A DNA stretch of 64,000 bases from Monodelphis domestica. Its lineage: Eukaryota; Chordata; Mammalia; Didelphimorphia; Didelphidae. The position numbers were made by a program, and so were the translations under genes. The notes beneath the pieces are model-generated. The model searched no databases. It saw only the letters and a list, made by a program, of their open reading frames with translations, and had not been told where the DNA came from. This document shows positions 1 through 11,756 of this stretch, piece after piece. The stretch covers positions 349,514,416 through 349,578,415 of the forward strand of contig NC_077229.1 in assembly GCF_027887165.1 (NCBI RefSeq), read 5' to 3'. How positions within the stretch are numbered: position 1 is the first letter of the stretch; each line of letters begins with the position of its first letter.

Positions 1-326
1 TCTGATGTCCTGCTCCTGCTTTGCAGCTAAACCTATATCCTTACAGCAGTACCAAGCTGCATGTCCTTGCTAATAAAAGATATCTTGCTCAAAGCATTGT
101 CTCAATGTGCCCCTTCTTAAATTTGGCTCCAAATAATGTATCAAAGTCATGAACTCTTCCTGATATCATGTATAATTTAATCATACTCATTCTTCCATTG
201 CACAAACACTTATTCCCTTAGTAGACCATAGCCACAGTGTCAAGTGCAATAGTAACTATAATCCAAGGCAGTATTGGTGATGATAATTATAGAAGCCCAA
301 CCAAATGATAATAACTGATATGTATG

Positions 327-469
327 TGATATGTCCATGATGGCAAACCTATGGCATGTGTCCCAAAGATGGCACACACAGACCTCTTTGTGGACATGTG
401 CAGGCCCCTGACTTGGGCAGCTGGGAGCCTGACCCCATCCCCAAAAGATTCACCATCACTGTGATATGT
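327..469. mobile_element. hAT-type MITE with 8-bp target-site duplication
   Basis: A 127-bp element (335-461) has inverted ends: the left end reads CCATGATGGCAAACC and the right end GATTCACCATCACTG. It is flanked by the perfect 8-bp direct repeat TGATATGT at 327-334 and 462-469. An 8-bp duplication and ends resembling CAGTGATGGCGAACC are what hAT (Charlie-like) elements leave. It is far too short to encode a transposase, so it is a non-autonomous MITE. Orientation cannot be set. The open frame that crosses it has no recognisable protein similarity. Confidence 0.72.
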
Positions 470-1400
470 CATAAAGAATTTACATGCATCATCATATTTG
501 CTCCTCATGATAATGCTGAGATTTTGCCTTCATCCCTCAAGGTAATCAGGGAAAATTATAGAAACCCATTGAAAGAAAGGTCATTTTTGTTGGACTCTTG
601 CAAGTTCTCTGACTACACTGGAAGCCATGGGGAGATCATAGAGGAAATGCACACATGACTTACAAAATCTTCTCCTAGGCTGATGGCCAGGACATTAACT
701 ACAACTCTTGCTTTCTTTGACAATCCATCTGACCCTGGGGCCACTCTCCTTCCTAGTGCTGTCTGTCTCTCTCTGCCAGGTCAGCAGACAGGATGTCTGT
801 GGATCTCTTCCTCTCCATCAATCCTTTAGATGCAACACAAATGACGTGTCAACCTGTCAATGTCTCTCTCCCTCCCCATTCATCTTGCCAGACATATATT
901 CTATGTATACTCTTAACATGTTATATGCAATATTTATTACTGTGATAATTTTTTAAAAATATTTAACAAATATATTCAAATTTATTCATCTAATTAAATA
1001 TAATCTCTTTCAAAATAGTTTCTCTAGGAGATTATAAAGTTATTGTGACAATGTCAACATTGCAAAAAAAGTTTTGGAACTCCTTTGTAAGTACCATCTT
1101 TAGAAACTGCATCATTTTTTAATATTGTATATGCTCAGTGATACAAATTTTCACCTTTTAAGAGTGGGTTTAAATTTTTGAACTTTTGATCAAAAGTCAT
1201 TCAAAGTCAAACCAGATAAGAGGAGTAGTAGAACAGGATGGATGGTTCATTTAATGATTGAAATGAAAGAAAAAAACAGCCACAAAATACAGCCTACAGT
1301 AATAAAATTGATGCTTTGGAAGCTGTTTCCAAAACTAGAATTTTAATAATATTTAAACAAAAGTGATTTCACTGGAATGAGGACTTCTTCAGGAAACTTC
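470..1400. other. Unassigned AT-rich DNA
   Basis: I recognise no gene or repeat family here. Short open frames exist at 356-658 and 708-956, but they show no domain, no signal and no codon structure that I would call real. The stretch around 950-1010 is very AT-rich. Confidence 0.4.
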
Positions 1401-1404
1401 TTTG

Positions 1405-1620
1405 AATCAATCAATAAAGATTTAGTAAGCACCAGACAATGTATTAGTCAATATGTATGCTAGGTACTGGAGATACAAATACAAAACTGAAAACAATCCC
1501 TGTTCTCGAGAGTACCCTCTATATGAAACTTGTATAACCCGGTGGAATTGCTTGTCAACTCCAAGAGAGGGGACAGAAGAAAAGAGGGAGAGAACATGAA
1601 TCATGTAACTGTGGAAAAAT
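1405..1620 (-). repeat. L2-type LINE 3' tail, old
   Basis: The order AATCAATCAATAAAG, then a decayed 'last in table of transmission'-like tract (AGGTACTGGAGATACAAATACAAAACTG), then CCTGTTCTC matches the antisense 3' end of mammalian L2 (recalled consensus: growing tail of TGATTGATTGA repeats and CACTGTGCTAAGCGCTGGGGATACA). It is diverged and has no visible duplication. The neighbouring 1621-1940 is AT-rich and unassigned. Confidence 0.5.
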
Positions 1621-1944
1621 ATTTTTAAAAATAAATTATACTTTTTATTTTTTATTTATTATTTATTTTAATATATTTTTAAAAGAACATTATACTCCAT
1701 CCAAGGGAAGAAGACACATGTGTATTTATGTGTGTGTATGTGTAGATATCGATATACAAAATAGATAAAAAGTCATTTTGAATAGCCATTTGAATGTTCT
1801 GGATCCTAATACAATGTCCAATACAACACAGTTCAAATATTTTTTTAATTTTTAATTAAATTGAATGATGCTTAATAATTTTGAAGGTGCTTTAAATAAT
1901 TAACTGTTGGTTTATAGATATAACTCAATTATACATAAAAATAA

Positions 1945-2200
1945 CCAGAGCTAACATTAATTTGGTATTCAAAGACTTGTAAAACACTTTGAATGTATTA
2001 CACTACCTCATTTGATCTTCACCACAGGCACATGTCAATCAGGCACTACCACAATGATTATGAGAAAACTGGGGCTAAAAGAATTTAAATGACTTACCTA
2101 AAGTCACACAGCTAGTGAGTGCTGAAGTAGGATTTGAACTCAGGTCTTCTTTTCTCTAAGTTCAATGCTTTATCCTACATGCTGAGCTATACATTAATTC
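1945..2200 (-). repeat. CORE-SINE (MAR1/MIR-like), antisense
   Basis: The antisense CORE-SINE signature is readable: a segment resembling the tail (CTTGTAAAACACTTTGAATG), then GATTATGAGAAAACTGGGGC, then GACTTACCTAAAGTCACACAGCTAGTGAG, then GATTTGAACTCAGGTCTTC. This order is that of MIR/MAR1 elements. The copy is old; no target-site duplication is evident. Confidence 0.7.
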
Positions 2201-2380
2201 TATTATACTTTAGAAATTTATTATGAGAATTAATCATAACTGACCTTTTACCACAATATTTCATGTATCTATATTTAATCAATATGAGTACATTATAATT
2301 TATCTATAACTTATTCAAAAGGTTCCATTAAGTAAAAAAAAAATTAATCACATAGTAACTAACCTTTGTAATTGATGACC

Positions 2381-2693
2381 TGTAAAAATGGAGATTTTTG
2401 AACCCTAGACTTCAATCCCCAGAGGTCTTTGGTATTTCCCAGAATTCCCTATAATCTCACCTGAGTCCCCACGTTGACGAGATCACAATTTGTATTTAAC
2501 TGCCAGTAATGCTTCCCATGCTCTTCTCTTCCATTGCAATGATGTAGCAGGTAACCTAAGCACAAGAATTTTGAATGGGCTAATCAGCCATGGGCATGTA
2601 GTTTTTATTTTGTGTCCTTGATTTCTAATAATCCTTAATAAACCTCATAAAATATAATATGTTTATTATTAGAGTTATAATTTAATTTTTACA
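2381..2693 (+). mobile_element. Solo LTR, family D
   Basis: This 313-bp LTR begins TGTAAAAATGGAG and ends AATTTTTACA. It is matched along its length by 27320-27645, including CCCCTATAATCTC-like, GGCTAATCAGCCATGGGC and TTTTTATTTTGT blocks. A TATTTAACTG TATA-like box and an AATAAACC poly(A) signal are present in that order. The first 90 bases also resemble the start of the LTR of the young element at 35376-38381 read on its own strand. I see no flanking duplication and no internal region. Old fossil. Confidence 0.75.
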
Positions 2694-3132
2694 GAAGAAT
2701 GGGGTCACCTATGTTTACTTTGGAGACTAGAGAGAGAGAGATGAAAGAGTCAAAGAGATGGTGAGAGGGAAGAGATTGGTCTTCCCCTCTCTTCCCCTAG
2801 GGAAGACAGCACAAGTTGTCTTTGAGAAGGACAGAATATGTTCTTTTAAAGACTGTGTTGAATATAGAAGTTAAAGACTGGAGCTGACTCTCCCCCCTTG
2901 AGGAGAAAGGTATAGCTCTCCATCAAGCTTCAGTTCCCTTCCTTGATGTTATGAGACAGGCAGACTGAATCTAAGAGGAATAACTCTTTTATTCTAAGGG
3001 ACACACAAGACAGGAAGATCTGATTTTCTCTTACACCTTTTAATGATGAACTTCTCTGAATATAGCAAGGCCAATCCCCAAACAAAAGATATGTAGTCCA
3101 TCATTAAGGCCTACACTTTAAATGTTTTCAGC
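2694..3132. other. Unassigned, contains purine-rich patch
   Basis: A GA-rich stretch at 2727-2790 and a short inverted pair around 2775-2810 (AGATTGGTCTTCCCC / CTAGGGAAGAC) are visible. This may be internal sequence belonging to the neighbouring LTR, but I cannot show that. Confidence 0.3.
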
Positions 3133-3367
3133 TTTGTTGTTGTTGTTCAGGTGTTTTTAATTGTATCCAATTTTTTGTGACCCCATTTGAGTTTTTCTTA
3201 GCAGAAACACTGGAGTGATTAGCCATTTCCTTCTTCAGCTTACTTTATCTATGAGGAAAATGAGGTAAAAAGGGTTAAGTGAATTGCCCAGGGTCACAAA
3301 GCTAGTATGTGCCTGAAGTTAGATTTGAACTCAAGAAGATGACTATTGCTGACTCCAGGATAGCTTC
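3133..3367 (-). repeat. RTE-tailed SINE (RTESINE), antisense
   Basis: Antisense order: GTTGTTGTTGTTCAG tail, a diverged 'GTGACCCCATTTGGGTTTTTCTT' RTE-like 3' block, CATTTCCTTCTTCAGC, GAGGAAAATGAGG, then TTGCCCAGGGTCACAAAGCTAG and TTAGATTTGAACTCA. The shared 3' block with BovB/RTE LINEs marks it as a SINE mobilised by an RTE LINE. The same family lies in sense at 20196-20440. Confidence 0.78.
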
Positions 3368-4120
3368 CAGCTTGGTAGGACATAACTAAAATTGGTACTA
3401 CACTCGCATAGCCTTCAAGATTTCCACCATACTATGACAAAACATTAGAAGAGTATGTAGGTGGAACAATTAAAACTACATCACAACATATAAAATCAAG
3501 ATGATTCTATTATGTCAGAAAGTCATTTCCTTATCCCTGTTTTTTTTTATTCTCACCTTTCAAACTACTTCAAAACTAAAAAAAAAAAACAATCAAGATA
3601 ATTGTTTTCTCAATTTTATCTCGTGAAAAAATAAGTTTGGAGATTGTCTTGAAAATGCAGCTTTCTTTTGGTTATCTTCATTTCAAAAGATAAAAAGAAA
3701 ATATATTAATATTAAGAGAAACTACTCAATTGCCAAGACTCACATCATTTTGACATACAGTGTTTGTTGAAAAATCTTCAAAATACATCCATTCTCTTAG
3801 GAGAACAAGTTTGAATATAAAGCTATTCTCAGCCAATAGACAGAACTTTTAATTTCCATAATTTATCAAAAATGATAGTTATAACTTCAGAGTACACATG
3901 CAAAATAAAGATGAATGCCAAAAAAATAAAAATCAAAAATATGATACTATTGTCCTTTGCATTTTATTTTCCCCATTTATTTTCCCTTGGTTATTCTGGT
4001 TATTATGATACCAGGATTTAGGTAGTGACCCAGAGTGAAACTAATGGGATCCAAAACTATATAGCAAGAAACTATCCTCATTTGTGAGATGGGATCCAGA
4101 AAAGCTATTGTAATACTGTT
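3368..4120. other. Unassigned AT-rich DNA
   Basis: No recognised gene or repeat; poly(A)/poly(T) runs near 3540 and 3580 only. Confidence 0.35.
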
Positions 4121-4124
4121 TATC

Positions 4125-4790
4125 CTTCATTTTCTAAGAGGAACAATGACATCACAAGGTGCTATCTTGATTTTCCCCTGAATTAGATTTAATTGAGTCA
4201 GAGTTACACAAAGTCACCAAACTCACTCTTTTTTCTAGTCCACTTGCCACTAAAGTCCAGTGGCAAGACAAAAGTCAAGATGGCGTGCAATGACCTTGTA
4301 CTCAATGGATGGCCAGTGAGTCTTTGATGCCTGATCAAGCTTTAAATACTCCATAGCTCCTGATTCAGTCACTTTCATGGTCATTGGAATGAACTGTTCT
4401 CACCCACCCATTTCAGGAGGGAAATCTTCATATTCTTGTGGTAGACATATCCATCACTTATCAATGGATTTAATGCCTGTCAGTTACCCTAAACTTGATT
4501 TAGCTCATCTTCTGAGTTAGTTTTACTGGGATGTGACTTGCTCTGTTTCTCTGAACCAGTAGAATTTTCATTTGACTAATAGATTTGAATATAGCAGCAG
4601 TCTATTGTTGCTCTAACCCTAGTCAGAAACTCAGATGATGGGAGGAAGGTAGGGCATAGTGATAACACTTTGACCTCGTTCAAACCACTTTTGATGTTCT
4701 GCAAGGCTTCAGCTTGAGTTCTTTCTGAGAGTTCAGAATAACATAACCCTCAATACTCTGAGAAAATAGCAACAGGACTTGTTTTGACCA
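4125..4790 (+). repeat. Unclassified old marsupial interspersed repeat
   Basis: The block AGGAACAATGACATCAC, the AATTAGATTTAATTGAGTCAGAG stretch and AAAGTCCAGTGGCAAGACAAAAGTC recall a common marsupial repeat that I cannot place in a class. The strand is nominal. No long frame, ends or target duplication were found. Confidence 0.4.
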
Positions 4791-5124
4791 TTCTTACATT
4801 ATGTCTGGCCTTGACATGACATCCAAAGTCATAGAGTAGGCTGGAAAAACAAACATCAACAACTAAAAAAAAATTCCAATATAAAAAGCTATATAACCAG
4901 AAGAATGACTCCAAAACTTTATAAGCAAAGTCTCAAAGAACAGCATAGAAAAGCTTTTTAAAGCGTTTTTAAATGTTATAAGTACATTGAGAGCACTAGA
5001 GAAAAGAAATGAATGAGAACTATGGAAGAAAGAATTGGAAAATGAATTAATAGCTTGGCATAAGAAGTACAAAATTTTGTCCAAACCATAATTCCATGAA
5101 AAGTAGAATGGATCAAATATAAGC

Positions 5125-5240
5125 CAGTGACTCCATAAGTCATTTATTAAGTTTATTAAATGCCTACTATGGGCCATGCTCCTGGCTAAGAGGTAAGGAC
5201 AAGGATAAACAAAAGTTACTCTCACTCACTTCAAAGAGTT
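5125..5240 (-). repeat. L2-like LINE tail fragment, antisense
   Basis: CATTTATTAAGTTTATTAAATGCCTACTATGGGCCATGC followed by a degraded packed-summary sequence resembles the antisense L2 3' end (CATTTATTAAGCACTTACTATGTGCCAGGCAC). It is short and diverged. Confidence 0.5.
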
Positions 5241-5252
5241 TAAAATCTAAGG

Positions 5253-5433
5253 AGTAAAGAGAAGGAAGAAAGGGAGGGAGGGAGTCAGGAAGGGAGGGAC
5301 GAAATAAAGGAGTAAAGAAGAAAGGAACGAACAAACAAATGAACAAACAAGTGAAGGAAGGAAGGAAGAAGGAAGGAAGGAAGGAAGGAAGGAAGGAAGG
5401 AAGGAAGGAAGGAAGGAAGGAAGGAGGGAGGAA
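5253..5433. repeat. GGAA/GGGA simple repeat
   Basis: Purine microsatellite: (GGGA)n-like start, a broken AAC/GAA middle, then about 70 bases of GGAA units at 5355-5425. The open frame over it on the minus strand is only repeated serine-phenylalanine-leucine-proline codons. Confidence 0.9.
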
Positions 5434-5455
5434 AAGAAAGAAAAGAGATGTATTG

Positions 5456-8400
5456 TGGGAAGATGGCAGAGTAGAGTGGGAAGATTTCTTACCCTCCTAA
5501 AAACCCCAACAACCAAAAATAACTCCATAAAATCAATATTAAAAGTGGCAAAAATAGATGAGTCCAGAGTATAGCTTAACAGCCAAGGATAACTAGGGAG
5601 AATGCTTACTAATTTTCCAGGCCTCAGTTTTCCAGCTAAAGACCCTGGAAGTAAGAACAGAACAACCAGTGGGAATTGTTATATTTGTAGCTAAAATGGA
5701 TGGGATATGAAGAAAAGGGGATATGGAAAGTTTGTAGCAGGGAATGGAGGGGTTGAAGGGAGAGAGAGAATGTGACTGCCAGTGAGGTAAAAGGAGAGTG
5801 ATGCCCCCTGTGGAGAGGCTATTTTTGAAAAATGGGGTTCCTAAGAAATGGGTCACTTATGAAAGCCTGAGGGGACATCTTCTCTATGGATTTGTGCTGA
5901 CGATGCCCCAGAGCAAGTAAGCACAGACCCTCCTTCGGGACAAGCCTCCCCCTAGACCAAGGTCACCCAGCAGGGATCCAATAAGGACAGTTTCTACTTG
6001 AATGGCTGTCCTGAGGTTCAGCTCCCTCTATGTCCCCTGAAATGTTAGTCCTCTTATCTGACTGCAGTTAATTAAATAAAGATAAATTTTAATAACAAGT
6101 TTGGATTGGAGATGTATCAGGGAAGAAGGAAGAGGGATTTCCCTAGATGAGGTTTTTGGAGTCTCAGCTCTTGAGCTGAGGCTAGGCTGCACAGGCTGGT
6201 GGAGGGTTTCTGTTATTCCTGTCTATGCTAATCTGTGCTAGTTTTCTTAAGTTTTAAAGTCTTAGCAGTAGACAGCAAGATGGAGAAAGGTTCTGACCTT
6301 CAGAACTGGTTGGGCCTGTCTCTTTGGGCTAACACCCAAAAGACCAGCCTTACAGTTCAAACTGCTTCCCTTAAGTCCTTCTGTCCAATGAACATGATCA
6401 CCGGAATCCAGGTAGGGCACACAGTTGGGAAATTCAGGAATAGAGCCACTTCTATAGAGAGACAGGGAGAGAGCCTCTTACCGTTCCAGGGCCAGGAAGG
6501 AAGTGCTAGTCACAAGACCAACTGCCACTCCCAGTTGCCCCTTCCCCCACCAACTATCAGTCTTGTCAATATCTTCTGTCTCTAATATACCCACTGTTGT
6601 TTGTTCCAACTCACTGACAGAAAGTCCAGAACTTGCTTTAGTTTTTCCTTTCAACAGAATTCACAAAATAGCCCTAGAGGGCAGAATTTGCAACCTCACA
6701 TTGTTTACTGAGCCCTAGGAATCCATATGTCTAAGGATACCACTGGAATCTCAATTTAGGCAGAAAGCTTTGAGAGCAGCTCTGTTTGCAGCACTTCAGC
6801 TCAGTAGATATTCACTGGCCAATAACTAGAGAATGAAATAGTAAACACCTCAGAGTACGGAGGCACCAGGCTCTCAGGGCAGAGCCTCATTGCTAACAAA
6901 TGAGGGATTTTGGAGGCTTAAGGAATGCTGACAATTTACCTGCTCTGTCCAGTGCTGAAGCAGTAAGAAAGGACTAAGAAAAAAGTATGCCAGTGAGTGG
7001 GGTTGCTAAGGGAGTTGGGCCCTATCAGCTGTGGTCATTCCTAGGAGAGTGGAGACTGTGGTTACTGCCAGAGGGGAAAGTGGAGTGACTGCTTACAGTT
7101 GCAATAGCAGAACTATCTCAGGTCCTGTTTGGAGCATCTGAGGTCAATTACAGACTGGGGTTTCAGTAGAGGACTAGAAGTACATATGATTATAAAAATA
7201 TACAAATATAAAATATACAAATAAAAATATACAAATATAAAAAAATACAATGGGGTGGGGGGCGGGGGGAGAGACAATCCTGCAGCCTGAGATAACATAC
7301 ATCAGCATAATAAGAATCGTAGAACTCCAGGGGAAAAAAAGACAATAATTAAGTCTTTTGGCCCAACCACTAATTTTTTTTAAATAAAAAATAAATAAAA
7401 ATAAGCAAGCAAACCAAGCTATTGATAGCTATTACAGGGACTGAGAAGATCTCAGAACAAATTCAGAGGATAGTGAAGTAAAAACAGCAAAGAAATACAA
7501 TAAATGGCTACAAACTCAAAAAAAAAGCTTTAAAAAAAAGAGCTCAAGAACCAAATGAGAGAGGTGGAGGGGGAAAAAATAGGGGGGAAAAAGAGCAATG
7601 TGAGAAAATCAAGAAAATTACAAAATAAATTTCACCCAAGTGGGGGAAAAAAAGATCCAGAAACTTACAGAAGAAAATAACTTACTAAGAAATAGAATTG
7701 GAAAGAAGTTAATGCTTTCTTAAAACAATAAGAAATTAAGCAAAATCAAAAGAATGAAATAATACTAGAGAATATGAAACATCTCATCACAAAGACAACT
7801 GACCCCCCCCAAAAAAAAACAAGAAGAGATAATATAAGAATAATGGGACTCCCAAAAAGTTATAATTTTTTAAAAAGAGTTTAGACACACCTCTCCAAGA
7901 AATCAAAGAAAACCGTCAAGAAATTTTAGAAAAAGAGGTAAAATATCAATCAAAAGAATCCATCAATAATCACCCCAAAGACACCCAAAGATGAAAATGT
8001 ACAGGAACATCATTGCAATTCCATAGCCCTCAGGCTAAGGAGAAAATACTAAAAACAACAAGGAAATAAACCACAATTTAAATACTGTGGAGCTATAATC
8101 AGAATAACACCAGATTTAGCAGTCACAATCTTAAAGGAACACAGGACAAAATAACTGGGTTTACAACCAGTAATAACATATCCAGTAAAGCTGAGCATAA
8201 TTTAAAAAGCAGGAGTAAAGATTTTTTTTAAACCTAAAGGAGCTTCAAGCAGTCCCAGAGAAAACCTTAGGACTCAACAGAAAATTTAATCTATAAGAAA
8301 CATGCACAGGTAATGAAATATTACCCATAAGCATCCTAAAAGGTCAAATTGTTTGATTCTGGAATAGAAAAAATATCATCTAGGGCTCCTGGGAATGGTA

Positions 8401-9560
8401 TCATTGCCTAGGTATTTTGAAGGGATAGGTATGGATGGAAGATTTACCAACTGAGGTGAATGTAATGAAAAGAGTCAAAATGGTAGTGGAGTACACCAGG
8501 AAGGGGTAGGGTGGAATAGCTATCTCATATGAAAGAGGAATAAGTGGAGGAACTGCCATGGAGAAGGAGAAAAGGGGGGTAGAGGGCTGGAAATACTAGA
8601 ACTTGCCTTTCATCAGATCTGGAAAGAAGAAAAAACAGCACACATAATTAGAAGGGTAAAATTTTTCTTTACATACACAGAAATAGGAGGAAAGGAGGAT
8701 GGGGAAAGGGAAAGACTGGGAAAAGAAAGGAAGATACGGAGATTAGAAAAAGAGAAGAGTACATATCAAGAGGTAGGAGGGTAAGGTATGGGGATAAGGG
8801 AATCAAGAAATAAGAGGGCACAGTTGGGAGATACGGAAAAGACTTTGGGAAAAGTGGATGGAATAAGAAATAAAAGGTAAAGAGGAAGGGATAAGGTAGA
8901 ATTTGGGGAAAGAAAGATATTGGTCAAAGGAAATTGGACATCTGCGAAGGGATACAGCAGAAAGAAAGGAACAGGGGGACAAACAGTCAGGAAGAATGGA
9001 GTAGATGGAAATGCAAAACTAGTAACTATGATGGAGTGTAATGGAATGAATTAACACACACAAAGAAAATGGATAGCAGAAAGGAGCAAAAACCAGGATC
9101 TGATAATATATTCTTTAAAAGAAACACGTTGAAAATTAAAGACAAACATTGAATGTAAGGGAGGGGCTGAAGCAGAATATATTATGCCTTAGCTGATCCA
9201 GAGAAGGCAGCTGATCCAGAATCATGATCTCTGACAAAGCTGGAGCTAAAATGAATATAATTGGAAAGAATAGACAAGGTAACTATATTATGTTAAGGAG
9301 AGGGGTTACTATAGATAATAAAGCATTATCAATATTGGACCTGTATGCACGAAGTGTTAGAGAACCCAGATTTTTAAGGGAAAAACTAAATGAGAAACAG
9401 ATGGAAATAGATAATGAAATAAGTGAAAATAATGTAAACAATGAATGAGAAAAATGGGTGAATGGATTGTGATATTTGAATATAATTGATTATATATTAT
9501 TGAAATGACAAATATTGGAAATATAAAGAAAATAAGGAAGTATAGAGAGATAAAAAGAGA
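5456..9560 (+). mobile_element. L1 LINE, 5' portion (5' UTR, ORF1, start of ORF2)
   Basis: The left end has the L1 5'-edge motif GGGAAGATGGCAGAGTAGAG, followed by CCTCCTAAAAACCCC as in marsupial L1 leaders. ORF1 sequence is readable in pieces at about 7840-8300: the phrases for 'PQKMKMYR', 'KYCGAIIRITPDLAVTILK' and 'GLQPVITYPVKLS' correspond to the conserved C-terminal domain of L1 ORF1p. A purine-rich spacer follows (8330-9000). The start of ORF2, the apurinic endonuclease, is seen at 9005-9440 (ISDKAGAKMNIIG, then GNYIMLRRG, then LDLYARSVREPRF). The rest of ORF2 (reverse transcriptase) and the 3' end are missing, which is unusual because LINEs normally lose their 5' end. Frames are broken by many changes. 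Confidence 0.75.
9224..9448 (+). pseudogene. L1 ORF2 endonuclease fragment
   Basis: A 74-residue open stretch matches the L1 endonuclease N-terminal half: 'MISDKAGAKMNI', 'GNYIMLRRGVTIDNKALSIL' and 'LYARS..EPRFLREKL' sit where active L1s have 'ISDKA', 'GNYILLKG', 'LNIYAPS' and 'FLKEKL'. It is preceded by out-of-frame sequence of the same domain from about 9005 and the domain ends prematurely. It is a relic of the L1 at 5456-9560 and cannot be functional. Confidence 0.7.
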
Positions 9561-11756
9561 ATAAGAATAACGCATACCATGATTACATTTTTTTAAGTGA
9601 CAGCCACAAAATCCAGAAGAAAAAGTATCCAAGTAAAACAAATCCAAAGGGAACTCAAAAGCAGAGGATGTTTATGTCAGCATATGCATATCATTTACAT
9701 ATTTTTAAACAACGTGGGATTAAATTGCAAAGCAAAATCTACCTCCTACCTCCCAGAGACTGAGATGATGTAGGGGGTGATTATGCCCTCCCAGATGTTG
9801 AGGAAAATCTTAATAAGTTTGTTCTAACTGCATCTTTGAAGTAATTTTTTTTTAAAAAAACTAATCCAACATTACAAAATTATATAGAAATGGGGTGTTA
9901 ATCACTGGGCCCCTAAAATTGAGAGTGATCACAATCAATTGAGGCTCAAGCTAAATCAGAAAAGAGTAAATCCCCAAGCCCCTCAAGGCACTAAAAAACT
10001 TTTATTTTGGTGGGGAGGGTTATAGGGGGAGCAAAATGTCATGCACTTGGTCAAAGGAGACCAAAATTCCTATCTTATAGACAAAAGTAAAAAAAGGGCC
10101 ATGGAAATCATACTTTTTTCTAACTTGTCCTAAACACTCGTTTTGAAGTGAGATCTTCAAGACTCCTAAATATACAATACAACACTAAAATAATTTTTAT
10201 CAACTTTTTGACTAGTTATAGTTTCCTCTGCCTCAGTCACATTTGAGTATTACCCTGGTAATCTATTATATTTGATTAAATGAACAATATTAATTTGTCC
10301 ATTCAGTTACCTTAAAAGTTACAAAGTTTGCCAACCTATATTCATTGCTCATCATCCCTTTTTTCTATATGATCAAAACAGAAAGTAAATCTGCCACATA
10401 GATTATTTTCAATGGCAACAATAAGAGACCCACATCATGTTGTGGATTTTTTTTCTAAAGAGAAAGGAAATTTTTTTTAAAAAAGCAAAAATAATCTTCT
10501 CCTATCTGTGATGTTGTAGTTATTACTGACATAAAAAATTAAATCTCTGAGTATCCAGAGTACTCTTTTGAGTAATCTAGATTGATTCAAAGGAACCACT
10601 AGTAGATGATACTTTTAAAAATTATTTATTTAACAGAGAGTGACAACCTTGATAACTTCAGATAAATGGGAATATACAGTAATCAGCACTGAAATGCAGG
10701 AGTTATTTTTAAAAACTCTTTATGAATGCAAAGGATCATGTAGCTCCTTAAATATTTGTTGAAGGAAGGAATGAATGTAACTATGCTAGAACAAAGGAAA
10801 TAAGATGAAAAACATATTTAATGAAACTAACCTTCACATTTCAATAAGTTTTCTGCCTCTTAGACACTACTTCTTCCAATTGCTATAACTACATCCAGTT
10901 CTGTTGTGCTTTCATCTTAACTTGATATAACTCCAAACACCTCCTGTAATTTGTAATCCAATTGTCTGAACTTCTCTCCAATTTATATCCTTCAGCTATT
11001 GATCTCTTTCAATCATATGCTCTGGATCTGATCAGAATCAAATTTTAATCTTGATTTCTCCCAATCGATAATGAAAATAAGATCTTCTAAAGTTAGCTCA
11101 AGTTTAAGCAAGCAGCTGTTCGCCATGCTAAAAAGACTCAGGTAACAAGTAATATCAAGGTAGCAAAACATTTAAATAGTTACAGAATTAAATTGGAAAG
11201 TAATCTCAGTTGCATTCCTATATAGCATAATTCCATTCCCTTTTCCTCAGAGCATTTTAGGTAACCAGCTCCTCTAAAAAAACAAAGTTCTAAAAAGGCA
11301 AGGTTCAATTCTGCTAAAGGAGTAAAGGGTCTAAGTTTTCAGTAAGTCCAGCCTTGGCTTTGCTATTGGAAAATTGTTTGAGTTCCTTTCCCTGTGTTCT
11401 CTTTTAAATTGCAGATATTCTTGAGAAATTGAAAAAATTAAGTTATTTCATACTAAATACTAGTGCTTACTGACATAGGAGGCATTTCCAAATTATTTGT
11501 GTATATAGATGGACCATTGGCTAATTAGGTCAAAAGCCAAAATAATGTCAAATTGAAAGAGAATAAAAATTAGTGGGCACTGGTTTACCACCCTGTACCC
11601 TTGGGTAAATTATTCATCTTCCCTGGACTTTGAGGGTAGGGGAGAGGTTGAGCTAAGTGATTTTTAAAGACCCCTTCTATATCTAAAGTTAAACCTTGTG
11701 GCAATGTGTGCCATCAGCTATTTGTCACTAGTCTCTAATACAGCTACTGGACTGTG
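9561..11756. other. Unassigned AT-rich DNA
   Basis: About 2.2 kb in which I recognise no gene or well-defined repeat. The start could be further decayed L1 sequence. Confidence 0.35.

Noticed and set aside
5253-5433. CRISPR-like spaced repeats
   Set aside because: This and the window's other repetitive tracts are microsatellites or dispersed transposable elements with no regular spacer pattern, and the DNA is mammalian.
5247-5528. 93-codon frame with serine-phenylalanine-leucine-proline repeats
   Set aside because: It is a translation of the GGAA simple repeat joined to the start of an L1 leader.
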